Notes: generated by a model not told the origin, from the sequence alone. A DNA stretch of 64,000 nucleotides from Rhodocollybia butyracea (GCA_015501585.1 JADNRY010000328.1:1-64000); one strand, 5' to 3'; positions 1 to 12,424 are shown, numbered from the stretch's first letter. Numbers and translations: made by a program.

Positions 1-1
1 T

Positions 2-476
2 TCAACAACACCGCTCTTCTCAACTTTGTTCTCATTGACGATAAGGGAGGTCAGGTGGATGGATAAGGAGATGGCTGGCATGCTCTTGTCCGCTTTCTCT
101 TCTATCAAATCGTTTAGTATGGTGAACTTCTTGTGCAAGACTGACATTTTTGAATGTTTGACTTTGAACGGAACCAAGTATGGGAACCCAAAAAAAGCCT
201 TTCTACTTCCTCACCTTACGCACTTGAAGGTCTTCGGCTTATATGTGGGCTGAACTCCAAAAATGGGAGCGTGAGCTCCTGTTTGATGTGATACGTTTCA
301 CGATGGTGGGCCGAGTCGGATGAATCCAACCACAGTGGATTGACTTGTCTCCAAAAGGTGACTTTTGATCAGGGAACGCAGTTGCATCGCGAGGGAATGG
401 CAATTATTTCTAGTTTAGCAGGCTTAGAAGTTACAGTATTGCCTATCTTCAATTATCTTATAGTAGTACCATGTTA
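2..476 (+). pseudogene. 3' end of a fungal F-box/LRR-type gene, frameshifted
   Basis: The gene runs off the left edge, so only its C-terminal part is seen. The reading frame ending at 253 has the leucine pattern of mushroom F-box proteins (LPHLTHLKVFGLYVG). The next stretch, in another frame, continues as WAELQKWERELLFDVIR. The rest, in a third frame, gives RWWAESDESNH and then HREGMAIISSLAGLEV before a stop near 476. That order matches the usual C-terminus of Agaricomycete F-box proteins, where a W/E-rich segment follows the last LRR-like strands. Two single-base shifts, near 245 and 292, separate the three pieces, so I call it a pseudogene. An unseen intron could explain one shift but not both easily. 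F-box proteins normally recruit substrates to SCF ubiquitin ligases; nothing here shows the substrate. Confidence 0.55.
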
Positions 477-589
477 GTAAAAGTGTTTGATAAACATTTT
501 GGCTCTTGCAGAAATCTACCTACCATAGATACGAGTAGATCCAAACTGAAACTTTGTCCTCGCAAATGTAAACGAATGGCAGCTGGGTA

Positions 590-1260
590 CAGCAGACAAT
601 GTACTATAAACTCGGAAGGCAGGACTTGGTGATGAAAGAGCCGGTGGGAGATGTCGCTACCGGAGAGCAACCATAAGACAAAAGCTAAAACAGTCACTTG
701 TTTTCTGCTTTTGCCATTGCGCTGCCTTACACTTCTTAGATATCCGACAATGAACCCAGATATTCCAGCTCATTATAGTTCAAGCCTGGCTACTATTTCG
801 AGCGGGTCAGCTTGAACCTTGTTGTGCTAGGTAGGTTCATGATTTCTGCGAGAGGAATAGTTAAGATAATTGGGCCTGCCCTAAGCTACAACGTGATTAA
901 CTTCAGGTTGCTTTATTCAAGTTGTTCTCAGTGTTCTTGACTTTCACGATCACTTTACAGTAAATAAAGGCATAGCACGATACACAACATACACAAGGTC
1001 AGAGCATTTATGCTTGTCCAATTTCAAGTTCCTCTATCTCTTTTGTGCGGTTCCACAGTTCAATCTCAGCGTCTTTCCAGCCACGTATCGAGGGTCCAAT
1101 TTGGCTTGACAAGCCTGAAATGTCCTTCTTAAAAACAAAGATTTTTTGATGCAGAAAATGATCTAAAGAACCTCGACACTATATATCCGACCTCATGCTC
1201 AAGGATCGAAAAGACGAGCTCGAAAAGCTGAACGTCCTATTGCCCATTTGTCGATCGGAA
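590..1260 (+). pseudogene. F-box gene N-terminal relic, copy 1
   Basis: This block aligns along its length with 22,036-22,720, including a non-coding leader (shared words such as CACTTGTTTTCTG and CACGATACACAACATACACA) and the start of the coding region. The coding part near 1,040-1,255 keeps the helical spacer, ending in KDELEKL, that precedes the F-box in these genes. It then breaks off before the F-box and joins sequence belonging to another gene on the opposite strand. Small insertions and deletions disrupt the frame. It is a dead duplicate of the gene at 22,509, with no catalytic or binding role expected. Confidence 0.5.
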
Positions 1261-1711
1261 AGAATGTCCAGCGGTACTCGAGTTTTGGAGGCGGAGTTGT
1301 AGAGGAAGTAAGCGTAGAGCTTTCGAGTGTGTTTTAGGAATCGAGCGGTGTTTCAATTGGTTTGAAGGTAGAGGAAGAGTTGGTTTCGAGAGACTTTTCA
1401 GGTGGTGAGGTGGTGGGTATGTCCGAGGCCTTTGTTTCAGACATAGATATTTCGGAACCTGTAACATCTTCCTTGAGTGCCTTTCCCTCGTTCTTTTCTC
1501 CTTCCCCTTTGTTGACGGCAGTGCCAGCGGGCTGGGCAGCCCCAAAGCAGAAGCACCGGGACTCGCATCTGAACTCGAACCCTCGTTTTCTAGTCTTTCC
1601 GATGCTGCCACTTTGTTGTTTGTTCCAGCTTCGTTCGATCTGAATCTTGGTCTCGTTTCCTTTTCCCTCAAGGTTCTTCCCTGCCTTCTCTCCTTGGTCA
1701 ACGTTCTGCAT
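1237..1711 (-). pseudogene. Relic of a low-complexity gene, duplicated at 22.8-23.3 kb
   Basis: Two overlapping minus-strand frames encode Lys/Glu/Ser-rich sequence (for example SGGGEAKETSAGAT upstream and GNETKIQIERSW). The same DNA, diverged, lies at 22,800-23,340 in the same relation to an F-box relic, so both belong to one duplicated block. I do not recognise the protein; it looks disordered. The left TIR of the large element begins 180 bp beyond it, at 1,891, so the element probably inserted close to the end of this relic. Confidence 0.3.
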
Positions 1712-1890
1712 CTTCCCGCCCGACTCTACCGCTGTGGCTCCAGCGCTCGTTTCCTTCGCTTCACCCCCTCCGCTGCCTCAGTTGCACTTCCACATCATCC
1801 GACTTCAATGAGCCAGACCTCAACCCCGCACCCGCAACCGGTCCTGATCTAGATCAACAAGGAGGTCTCGTACGATATAGATGTGGATGA

Positions 1891-2415
1891 CTATGCTGTT
1901 CAAAAGTGTGAAATATTCAAGTGTGCTCCCCCCTCACAAATGTGCTCCCCCCCCACAAATCTGGTGTGCTCCCCCTTCAGAAATTCAAGTGCACTCCCCC
2001 CTCAGAAATTATGTGTGCTCCCCCTTCACAAATGTGCTCCCCCCTCACAAACCAGTGTGCTCCCCCCTCAGAATTATGTGTGCTCCCCCTTCACATAAAT
2101 TATTCATTTTGGATTAGTCATGAAAATTACCATATTTGGTAAGGCCCAGTCACTCAGTCATATGACTCCTTAATCTGAACTTACACAGTTACTTAATTAT
2201 ATACTATGGTGAGCAATGTAATCTGCTCTAGACCGGCACAGCTGTAGAATGCCAAGAGCTACCATATTTGGTAAGGCCTAGTCTTGACTCAGTCATATGA
2301 CTTCCTTAATCTGGATTTATGTACTTATGTCAACTATATTATAGTGAGCAATCTACATGGGCATGTGTCACATGACATTTGTAGGGATGAGTAATGAGCA
2401 ATGACATATAAGTTT
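1891..2415 (+). repeat. Left terminal inverted repeat of the 12.5-kb element
   Basis: The repeat pairs with 13,886-14,409 in reverse complement. Its outer 200 bp hold about nine head-to-tail imperfect copies of a roughly 20-bp unit, GTGCTCCCCCCTCACAAA. The inner part holds two copies of an ACCATATTTGGTAAGGCC block, each followed by CAGTCATATGACT. Such subterminal repeats usually bind the transposase. The short reading frames over the repeats are artefacts of the period. Confidence 0.85.
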
Positions 2416-2948
2416 GGGTAAACCCAGATCCAGACTCATGTCTAGGGAGTCGTAGTTCGATGTATAACAGTCATATCTAATCATATCTAATCTAGTCATG
2501 TGACTGCTGAGCCCGGGCGGCGATACATGTCACTCTAGGTCACTTCAAGTTATAACTTGCAGCGTTACGATTGTTGTGTCTCACAGCGTTACCGTTGTCG
2601 CGTCTTGTCGGCGTTTTAATGTCAGTATAGTTGGTTATCTCGATCCTTGCTTCTTGCTACATTTGACCTGAAAACGCTGTACCCTCAAACCGCTTCAATG
2701 TCTGGACTTGGCGCACTGCACCGAACCCCAGTGCTTTTCATTACATGGAAATTGGGTCTCTAGTACGTCTTCTTTATGACTTAGAACCTTTTATAGCCTA
2801 ATTCATTATGTTTTATGCTAGAAGATGACGAGTCCAGGAGTCATGGAGCCTTGGTTCTGGATGTGTTTACCTTTAAAATTTCAAGTGTCGCTTTTCTCGT
2901 TAAATATGGACGAAAGGCCAGGTTTCAAACCGGAGATCTTTTTCGACC

Positions 2949-5390
2949 ATGGTTGCTCAAACACGCAGCCGCTCTTGCTCACATACCTCCCGTTCACCTT
3001 CGCCTGCAGGGCTCAGCCGCGGTCCACGCCATCGCCCCCAGGGTCAACCGTCTACTGGGCGTCGTGGTCGAGCTCGAGGATTGAGGATGATTGCAGCACT
3101 GGCACCAGTGCTTTTGACGATACCTGAGGCGACACCCAGGGATACTCCTCAGAAAGCAGAGAGTTCTTTTAGCTTGTCCATGCTATCCTCTCTGATGCCG
3201 CTGTCGAACGATTTATCCGCTAGCAAATCCCCGGCGATGGATCTATCAACCCCTCCAAAATGGTGGCTTTGCCTTGGTGAACCGAAAAATCCTCCTCCTG
3301 CATCTGTTCTTCCTAGTGCACCAGAACGGTTCACTGAAGGGTCATCTGTTAGGCCGAGACCTAAATATGCTCTTCCATGGAGACCTCTTATGTCTTCACC
3401 CATAGGATTGATTTCGGCACCAGTATACACCTCTACTCAGTCTCCTGATACCGCAATGGTTACCACTTCTACCTCTGAACCTTCGTACACACCGCGAAAG
3501 AAGTTTTCTCCAATGACTGGCTGGGGTAAGTCTGCAGTTGCTTCAGGGAGTAAGCCCAGGGTTCGAGTAGGTACTGGTTCACCCTCGAAATCCATCATCC
3601 AGGAGCTTGCGGCTGCAGTTTTGGCATCCCGAAGCTCACCAGCGTCAGCGTCAGCAGAATCTCCATTGAAATGGAACCAGGATTTCCAGACGATTTGTGG
3701 GTACGTATTTTCTTATTTTTCAGTCGAATCTTATTCAAGATCTTTTGTTCATGTTTAGGGCTGCAGCAGAGCGTCTTCAAGTGGAACATGTCATTTCACA
3801 AGGCGTGCTTGGGCTTCAAACGTTAAACATCAAGCAAGCTGCTGTTTGGCGATGGTATGCTTTTTGTTATTAATTTTTGTTGCTTTTTCTGATATTATGC
3901 AGGCCAGCCAATCGTATTACCCAGGCTGACGCCGATGGTAGTGCGATCAGCTTTGCTGACCCAGTTATGCCTGACGACTTCGAGGAAGCTTTGCATGCAG
4001 GGGCGCATCTTCAGAATGGCTTTGACTACCCAGTCTGCTTTGGAGGTTGTGCAATGAAATTTTTTTTCATCTGAGAGTCAAAAAAGGATTCCATCCTCGG
4101 ATCCCCGCGTTTGTCTGTCGATGTACCAAGCGCTGTGGCTATTGGAGCAAGTGGTCTTTTCCCATATTCTCTCATGTGCTTACCACTGCTCTTTCATAGT
4201 CATCTTGAACACAATATTCCGATGGCTCGAAAGAGATATGCTCTTTGGAATATTTGAACGCATCAGTAAGTCATGTTTTTTGTATCAGCTGTTTCTTTTT
4301 CTTAATAGCCAATTAGATGCAGAAGCCTTCAGAATAGATCTCCTTCCTTCCATCACCTCTGTTTTGCCTAAGCCATCTGAACAGCACGACCTTCCCTCTC
4401 AGATATCTTCCAACTCGCCGTCTTCTTCGAAACCTACTGTTGCTGCCCCTGAGCTTCAACCTCAGCCAAGGCCTCGAGCAACCTTTGCTGATCTCAAGGC
4501 ACTTCTTGGAGCACCGTCAGCAGTGGAAGCAAAGGCAGAGGGCTCTAAACTCAAACCGAGCTTGGGAGTAGCATCGGTTGTACCAAAATCAACACCAATA
4601 AAGCACATCAGCATCATTGAACTTAGTGACTCTTCTGACTCAGATAGCGCCTTGGGTATGCAACCAAAGCTGAGGAAACGGAGAAGAGAAGTCGTTCTTA
4701 GTGATACACCGGATGCGAGCGACGCACCTGATGTGAACAAGCTTTCAGCACCTCCTCCTGGTTTCAGCGCTCCCTACAGCCAAAGATGCCGACAGACTTT
4801 CGGTACAATCTTCTGCGGTTCCCAGCCCTTCTCATATACAGACTCCTGCGAAGCGAATGTTCATTGACCTTACAGGGGAAGATACAGATGATAACGCAGA
4901 TGAAAGCTTTGAGAGCTCAAAGTCCTTCATCAAGGTTTCTTCGAAAATCCAGCAAAACCCTTGTCGAAAGTTGAAAAAGCTAAACAACGGGAATGGTCAA
5001 GAGATGGGAGTGAAGATGCAAGAGAAGCAGACTGTTTCTCATTGAAAGGCCACTGCCACTACCACTCCTGCTTCTGCTACCGCTCTCCTCTTTCCTTCAT
5101 CTCCCTCATCTCCCAGTGTGCAGGTTGCCTGGAAAGGAAAAGGTCGCGCTGGTAAATTTGCTCTATCATATTTTTTCTTGATATGTAACTGACAATCCTT
5201 CGTGTAGTTGACGCAGATCCCTCGATGAGACTTCAAGACCACTTTGAGCGCTGCCTTACTGCATGCCAACGGCTGTTCTGACTCGGTGTTCCAAGAGTTT
5301 ACCAAGCTTATGCAGCAGTGTGGAAGCTGTGGTTATCAAGTTGTGAAGGGAGTCTGTCATGAATGTTGGTAAGCTGGATTGAATGCCTGG
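2949..5390 (+). pseudogene. Element-borne gene with basic N-terminus and Cys clusters, decayed
   Basis: I chose the ATG at 2,949 because it sits in a good context (CCATGG) and opens a 250-codon exon rich in Arg/Ser/Pro (MVAQTRSRSCSHTSRSPSP). A phase-2 intron starts at 3,701 (GTACGT) and ends at 3,758; exon 2 (3,759-3,854) and exon 3 (from 3,903) follow in frame. After about 4,050 coding continues only by changing frame: HPRIPAFVCRCTKRCGYWSKW, then HNIPMARKRYALWN, then a Pro/Ser-rich part with PAKRMFIDLTGEDTDD, and finally CGSCGYQVVKGVCHEC near 5,310. The two CxxC-type clusters suggest a zinc-binding protein. Frame breaks and a TGA near 4,255 make it a pseudogene. Coding-like sequence (FYEHPVPDIAAF) reappears near 5,730-5,890 and may be a further exon. 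I cannot name the family. Confidence 0.45.
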
Positions 5391-6361
5391 TGTGTTGAGT
5401 GCGTGTTGAGTATATGTTGAGCATATGTTTGCTGTTTTTAAGCATAGTATTCTTGTTCTGTTCTTGTGTTTCCATCTTGTGTTCTTGTTCTGTATCTTTG
5501 TTTCTTTGTATCTTGTCCAGTTTCGTTTGTTCTGTTTCCTCTCTCTGGTGTTATTGCTTTTTTTTGCTGTCTAGTCTTATTATCTTCATCGTATATTTAT
5601 GCCATTCCCATCGGCCGCTTCTTGCTCACACTGTCTTTTTTGTTAGTTCACGCTAATTTTTTGATAGTGTTTTTTGTTACAACTTTGTTACTAAGTAATG
5701 TCTTAGTAGGTGATAACATGGCTGCGTTCCAAAGTTTTATGAGCATCCAGTGCCAGACATCGCTGCTTTTGCCCACTGTCCCAGTTCATCCTCTCCTCCA
5801 TCCGCTTCAGAAATCGATTATGATAAGGATTTACCGGTTACCTCTTGCAGTTGCTTTGTCTGGTTGGCAGAAGAGTCGGAGATAGTGGCGGTAGTGGAAG
5901 AGTCAGAGGCAGTGCAATAGCGGAAGAAGAAGTACGAACGATGGAAAGGAACAGCAGTGGGCACTTAAAATTTGAAGCGCCCAAACGCGTACCATATGAC
6001 CAACGTGTGCACGTTTAAATGTGCGTTTCAACGCTGTCAGCCTTTACTCTGCTCCATGCACTTGGGTGCAATCTTTCTATTTTTGCTCTCATTTCTGTAT
6101 CTTGAGACTTTAAGCATGCCAGGAGGATGTGAGCTCATTAATATTGTCTACTTCCTCCTTCCTTCTTTTGTTCTTGTTGTTGTTTTCTTTCATGCTCTTT
6201 ATTGCATCAAGAGTTTCTAAACATACCCGAGGGCTCTACTAAGTGGCCTGGCGGACTGTTTGAGACTCTTGTTTTTCTTATGAACTTTCTTCCCTTTGTT
6301 GTTTCCCCTTTTTATGACTATTGTTCCTTTACTATTCCTACTAACCCGCGTTACCTTTCTA
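5391..6361. other. Inner spacer of the 12.5-kb element
   Basis: Most of this stretch is T-rich on the + strand and looks intronic or intergenic. A coding-like piece at about 5,725-5,900 (KFYEHPVPDIAAFAHCP, then a stop at 5,920) probably belongs to the preceding decayed gene. No RNA gene or repeat is visible. An acceptor-like TTTCTAG at 6,355-6,361 opens the next coding block. Confidence 0.35.
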
Positions 6362-8535
6362 GTGCGCTCTGGGAAGGAATTCCATGCATATGCACTATCT
6401 CCTGGCCAGCCTATCCAAGGTCCCATTTCTTATGATGTGGCTCTTGCTCTTGACGAGTCGCTTTCCAACAATGAAGGCGACTATGATGTTGACCTCGAGG
6501 AAGACAAACCTTATCTGGATTCCGCCTCTAGCAGCAAAGTACCTTCTTCCACACTACACTGGCTCTTTTGTCGACGCTGGCAAACACCCGCCTTCTTCCT
6601 CTGCTGCCACAGCCAGCACGCCATCCACATCTTCCACTGGAGACGCCCGCATGCCACCGCCATCATCCTCCTTGTGCACCGACGTACATTCTTCTGCAGT
6701 TGGCAACACAGCATCTTGCTCCTCATTGCACAGCTATCTGCCTCAGATACTTCACCCCTTCCTCCCTAGATCCGAAAGCACTGCGGTGAAAACCCAGTTA
6801 CCTCTGCCGCCTGACAAACCAGCGCCTGGGGAGGCCCCTCCTACTACCGGACAGGGCCCTCGTAGAAAGCGGAAATCACAAAAGAACCATAAGAGGTGCA
6901 GCGTCAAAAGAAAGATAGAGCAGCAGACTCTGAAAACTGCGCTCAAAGAGGTTACTCGTCGTTGCATTGCAGAGTCGCAGGCCCTTAGTGCCGGAGAGTC
7001 CTTTTCAACTGAAGACCTTCCAGTGAACAAGGGCGCATGGTCTGCCCTCAGACAAATCTTTGAGAAAATCCTTCCAGACCTTACTACTATCACCTGCCAA
7101 GAATACAAACTGGAGTTAGTCCCTTGGAATGGAAAGTAAGTCCTAGCTTTTTTTTTCTTCATAAAAATCGACTCATAGCTTTCTCTAGGGATTGCCATGC
7201 CATTGTCAACAAAGCCGGTCATATCATTGCTGTCCTTGCAGGTAAACCAAAGGACAATAGCTGGGATGGAGTTATGCAGGAACTTATGTCCAAACTCAAG
7301 GACGCGCGCAATAACATGTCTTCTACCAAGAAACAGACCTTAAATAAGCGCGGGGACTTTCCTTCAGTATCTGTGGGTAATTCCTTTGGAGGAGGCAGCC
7401 AGGTACGCATATTTGTTTCTCAGCTTTGCCTGTTGCTAAATTTCCACATACAGCGTCCTGGTACCTTGGCTTTCTACGGCGAAGCTAACCGTTTTATTCT
7501 ACTCAATATCATTGCATTCTCGGGCTTCCGTCATCTTGTTGGATTTGCTAATTGTAAGCTTATCCTGCTTTGTTTTTTTTTTGACGTTCTCCATCTGATT
7601 TCTTTCTTCAATAGGCATCTTTCAATGCTATGCAGCCAACACGTTTGGACTATACAACGATGATCTCAACACTCTCTTTACCTCCAGCCCTAGACTTATC
7701 CGCTGGTTCAATAGTGTTTTTGCAGGCGTCTCACTCAACCTCAGTCCTGAAACAGTCACTTGGCCTCACACAGATAACTATAACCTTGCATTTGGGTGGT
7801 GTGCTATCACTGCTCTGGGAAACTTTGATCCAGATCGCGGCGGGCATATGATCCTCTGGGATCTTGGACTAGTCATACGCTTTCCTCCCGGATCTACTAT
7901 CCTTATCCCCTCTGCATTGCTGACGCATTCGAACATACCTATTCAACCCGGTGAAGAATGCTACTCGATTATCCAATACTCATCATCAGGTCTTTTTTTG
8001 CTGGGTCTATAACGGCTTCAAGTTGCATCAGGAAAAGCCATTTTTGCCTAGGTGACCCCAGAGTGGCCTAAAGCAAACTAGGTGACCTATGAATCCTATG
8101 GCATCCTAGGAATTTGGGCTCGTCCCTTGCCAGTCAAGGCTCTTGAGGATTCCCTAGGGTATCCTAGGCAAACCCAGGGCAAGCCTAGGTTTGCCCAGGT
8201 TTGCCCAGGTGTTCCCCAGATGTTCCCCAGGAGCACCTGGGGAAACCTGGGCAGACCTAGGCTTGCCTAGGGAATCCTCAAGAGCCTTGACTGGCAAGGG
8301 ACGAGCCCAAATTCCTAGGATGGCATAGGATTCATAGGTCACCTAGTTTGCTTTAGGCCACTCTGGGGTCACCTAGGCAAAAACGGCTTTTCCTGATGTG
8401 GATAAGGACTTTATGGCAACCGCTACACCGGAGATGAAGAAGAAGAGAGAGGAGGATAGGAAAACTAGGTGGGGAAATGGGCTTTGCATGTTCTCATTAT
8501 GGGATGATGTTTGTAAACAGTATGCCAAGAACTAA
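6362..8535 (+). pseudogene. TET/JBP-type 2-oxoglutarate/Fe(II) dioxygenase gene, disrupted
   Basis: Members of this family oxidise 5-methylcytosine or related bases in DNA using Fe(II) and 2-oxoglutarate. A low-complexity and basic N-terminal part (RRKRKSQKNHKR) leads into the conserved WSALRQIFEKILPDLTT block. Exons 7,199-7,402, 7,454-7,553 and 7,615 onward follow, with introns of 63, 51 and 61 nt. The catalytic core shows the iron-binding HxD in TWPHTDNYN, then FGWCAITALGNFDPDRGG, WDLGLVIRFPPGSTILIPSA, and the distal His in LLTHSNIPI. The expected 2-oxoglutarate Arg in GEERxS is Cys here (GEECYS). After GLF one extra T in a T-run shifts the frame and the family Arg before WVYNGFK is lost. 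A 373-bp palindromic element then splits the tail, which resumes at 8,401 and ends at 8,535. An earlier frameshift near 6,530 is also likely. Confidence 0.85.
8026..8398. mobile_element. 373-bp palindromic foldback/MITE inserted in the TET/JBP gene
   Basis: The two halves are reverse complements over almost the whole length. It starts CATCAGGAAAAGCC and ends GGCTTTTCCTGATG, with a centre near 8,220 built from CCTAGG, CCCAGGT and their complements. Removing it together with one copy of a 2-bp TG duplication rejoins the TET/JBP reading frame as FKL-DKDFMATATPE, so the insertion point is secure. It has no coding capacity; frames on both strands encode the same peptide because of the palindrome. 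The end CATCAGGAAAAG also starts the block at 36,999. Confidence 0.82.
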
Positions 8536-8657
8536 CACACTTCTGTATCGTCATTTACCACCTCCGTACTTCTCTGTAAATATACTTAGGTTCTCAAAAC
8601 ACAACTTATACTCTGTTCGGAACCATTGGCCAAAAGCCATATGAGAATAATATTGAT

Positions 8658-11600
8658 TTAAGTGACATCAAGCCGAAGTTGACCAGTTCCAAGCTTTTTC
8701 GTCTCCAGCTGCACTCCTTCATTACGAATTTTTTTGTACTTAACCTCCAACTTAACCAATGCATCCTTCGCTTTTACCAATCACTCCATCTGCCACTGAC
8801 CAGATCTGACTTTTTCTGTGGCTTCACAGACTCATTCCTCGCCGGCTGTCAATTTGTCAAGTATTTTTCGGACCTTGGTATTATATGGGCAATTTTTGTG
8901 TCCTCTTGTTCGTACTGTTGTTTCTTGGAATTCGCTATAGCGGGAAAAACAATATAAGCTGGGCATAGTATTTAAAAGATCAGACATACAGTGATGATTG
9001 ACGCTTCAAAAAGTTTGAGCTGACATGGTGTTGGGCTGATAGCAACTGGTAATCCCATAATTCTGTTGATTCTTATAGTTGAAAACCTCAGGTTCCGTTC
9101 CATTGCATGATACAAGAAATCATACCTGAAATATCTTGAGACGCATGTTGTCGTATTCCTCGCCACGCAATAGGCCTCCCACCAATGTTAATCCTGAGCC
9201 ATGACAAAGTTGATCCTGATGTAGAGCTTCGATAACATTACTGGTATTGTCGCTAGCTTGCCATATCGTCAGTGGTATCTTCTGACTGTATTGCCAACAT
9301 AGAGCAGGTAGCGCAAATTTACAGGTAATCTTATCCTGCAGCCAATCTGTGCGGTGGACAAGTAAGTCTCACTTTGTCCGAGGTCCAAACCTACCGTTAC
9401 CCACAGTCCCACCCTCAGACTGAATTACACTGAGAGTTTGCATCCACGCTTCAGGTGTGCCATCTTTATGTGTTGTACCAGCAATACTGAACATTGCAGT
9501 TTTGACAATATCAGATACGCGGCATTTCTGAATATTCCTTGCATAATGAGCAAAACAAAGACGAAAGAGTCTCTCTAAATGCTCATAAGGACTGAGTGAA
9601 GAAAGTCGCTTCAAAGGTTCATAAAGATCAAATTTATCCTGTGGGGAAATGGCTTGTAGAAAATCGCCGATACCTGCATTCAGTTGAGTAGATGGTAAAA
9701 TCATACAGATATGAAGCCACCTTTGCCTTGACCTCGGTGTTGATCTGCCATCCAGGAAAGAATACCATGAAAGTTTATATCGCTCGCAGAGGAGGCATGA
9801 ATATGACGAAATTGCATTCCACTTCCTGTGTCCTGTTCGACGATTCAATTGATCTCTAGGAGCATGATTTTGTGCGCTTCTGCAGTTTGACGGTTCAAAT
9901 AAGCTCGAGCATAAACAACAGCTGCGTCAGTCTGTTAATAGGTGGGCTTTTTTTTTTTTTTTGACAAGCAACAACATACTGCATTGGTTCACTCGATCGT
10001 AGCCGCCTAATTCAAACTCAAGCCAGCCTGCCACATGTTTGAAACTTATGTCAGACTGTTTATGCCTGGCGTCTTTCACCAGACGCATACTGTTTTCTGC
10101 CTTTACACAGATTATCAGACAGAAGGTGTTACTATCGTCACATTGACCCAGAACATCAAAGTCTTCAGGATTGTCCACCTGTTGGTCAAGCCTCATCTCT
10201 TCTGCAAAGCGTATGTAACGCTGAGAAGGCAGAAGCCTCAAGTCTTGTTCTTTCTTAAGATGTAAAACACCTGTAGTCGCATATTAATAAATTATGAACA
10301 TGATAAAAGTTGAAAAAAATTGACCAGTCCAACCAGTCCCAAAAGGATGCACAGTGTGAATAGCAGTGTGGATATAGACCTGCAGATGATCAAGATTTCC
10401 GAGGGAAAGATGAAGATCTATGAATGTCGGAAGTTCAAGACTTGGAAGTCAATGTCATAGAAAAGCTTTTGCTCCTTCATGTGTGAGCAATTGGCGCGAA
10501 GTCAGATTTGGAAGATTGTGGAGACCTTTGAGAAACTGCACAAGGTCTTGAGTAATAGAGGAAGGTGTTGTTGTAGGTGTAGGAGGTGGATGACAATGAG
10601 AGCCGCCACAGACAATCAGGACCTTGGGGCATTTGTCGCGATACACGGCCAAAGGCTCATATATTGTAATTCTGCTCTCGCATCTTGCTCAAATCAAATC
10701 AGTCATTGTCATTGTGCTGTCGGACTTTCGATGCTGGTCCTCTAGATAATCGTCAAATTGAGAATAACAGATTACATGTGCAAAATCATACCGCAGTTAA
10801 CAACCTGAGAGTTACAGTTGCGAATTGTTGTACAAGGTGCCAGAGGTCCATAATGTTGAGCCTTCATATGATTTTCAATTTCGCTCAGTGTAGCTGTTTC
10901 ATTATAAAACAAAGCACAGAAGTAGCGTCGATCGTATGAGCTTGACCGAATCGCATAATTGAGGTGAAGTCTGGAGTTGGTGCTATCGTAGTGCTCACAT
11001 CTATTGATAAACTGAGTATAACAAGCTAACCAAGAACAAAACAGACTTACCATATGAGAAGGTCACTGTGAGCATCCTGGAGTTGAAGACGTCCGTCACA
11101 AGTAGTTTTAGTCTTATGCCCTCAGGTTGCCTTCTGGGGAACACGATTTATCTCCTTACGCTGTAACAGCTGCTGAGGACTAAGTCGTGTTATCTCAGAC
11201 AAATGAGCAAGGCAACCGTAGTCACAAAAAGTCGCAAATAATGCAAGGGTCCGGAGATATACATCGCGCTGAGGGTCTATTTCTGCATTCTGACCGGTGA
11301 GATCCTGATACATTGACATGGTGGTATCATCGACAGATGTATGACTCCTCGATACCTTCTCATTTGGCACGAAAGGGCAATGTTTAATCCCTTGGCCTAA
11401 AAATTCTTAAGATACGAGATAACGGCAAATGAACAACGCTGAACTTACAGGTTGCATATCTCATCAGGCATGGCACTTGTTGTCCATCTGCGTCAACCAG
11501 TACTGAAACATATACTGGAGAACATTGACTGTGTGGCTTCCCGAGTGAATACTGAATTGCTGATAGAACATCGCTGTTTTGATTTGGAGAAAGATGGAGA

Positions 11601-12164
11601 AGATGGCCAATATGTTGATTAGAGTCAACGCCGGTCGTTGGATAATCAAGAAGAGTATTGTGTGGGTACTGGTAGAGATATTGCAGTTTGGTCTGTCATG
11701 TCAATTGTATGTTCACATTGACAAGGGTGCCACCTGAGGTTACCACAGGCGCAGACATGAGGTTGGATCGCTGGGCGTGTTCCGATAGTTTATCTGAGCA
11801 ATAAAGGCGTTTATAGGTCCATGTATTTACAGAGTACAGAGTTATACAGAGCTTCACGTCGTACAACTAGCAGAAACGCAGAAACCTGTCAGTACAGAAC
11901 AAGTGATAGACAGACACAAACACCACATACTTCTATGGATTCTCCATATCTATGGCATACAAAGTTCTTCGCAGCCAGCTCACTAAATCCAGCGGCACCT
12001 GTTACTGGTTGACTTTGGTTGAATAAATAAATCCTCGGAAAGTATCGATATATGGCTCTGGCGTGCCATCGTCGGAGAAAAGAGTGCTGTAGGTGCAGAT
12101 CCAGTATTGACAAGCGCCACATTAGAAAGGTTTCATTACATGCAGCAGCAAAAGGCCGTTCCAC
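8658..12164 (-). pseudogene. Transposase-like gene of the 12.5-kb element, decayed
   Basis: Read from high to low coordinates, it gives a family seen repeatedly in Agaricomycete transposons. Blocks in order are YFPRIYLFNQSQPVTGAAGF (12,060-12,000), SPVYVSVLVDADGQQVPC (about 11,500), CQGIKHCPF (11,390), RCEHYDSTNSRLHLNY with YGPLAPCTTI (10,990-10,820), YIRFAEEM with KQSDISFKHVAGWLEFELGG (10,210-9,990), FRHIHASSASDINF (9,810), DLYEPLKRLSSLSPYEHL (9,620), then a basic coiled coil ending LGTGQLRLDVT at 8,658. Introns are short. The Asp in the SDISFK block and the later Asp before QHRGQGKG resemble RNase-H-fold transposase positions, which is inference. Stops at the KAFL and MLLEIN blocks are TGA, readable as CGA. 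It converges on the TET/JBP gene with only 122 bp between their stops. Confidence 0.6.
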
Positions 12165-12424
12165 ATCAAGTGGTTGTTAAAGGTAAACGAAAATGATTAA
12201 ATAAATGCGTTACTGGAAGATGTGACAATAGTAGATCACGGAGTCTCGGAGATTCGGCGAGTAACGTGATATGATAAGATATGATTAGATAAGAGTGTTA
12301 TACATCAAACGGAACCTCCATGTCCAGGCCCAATACTGAATCTTGTGGACAATTAATAATTAAATCTGAAAAAGGAAACTCACGGCGACGCTAAGGCGCC
12401 TATTTTAGCGCTCAAAACCACGCA

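Noticed and set aside
1881..2142. Three overlapping frames full of CAPP/CSPL repeats
   Set aside because: All come from the 20-bp subterminal repeat of the TIR, whose period is not a multiple of three.
8082..8342. Matching 62-residue frames on both strands beginning MTYESY
   Set aside because: They are the two faces of one palindromic element, not genes.
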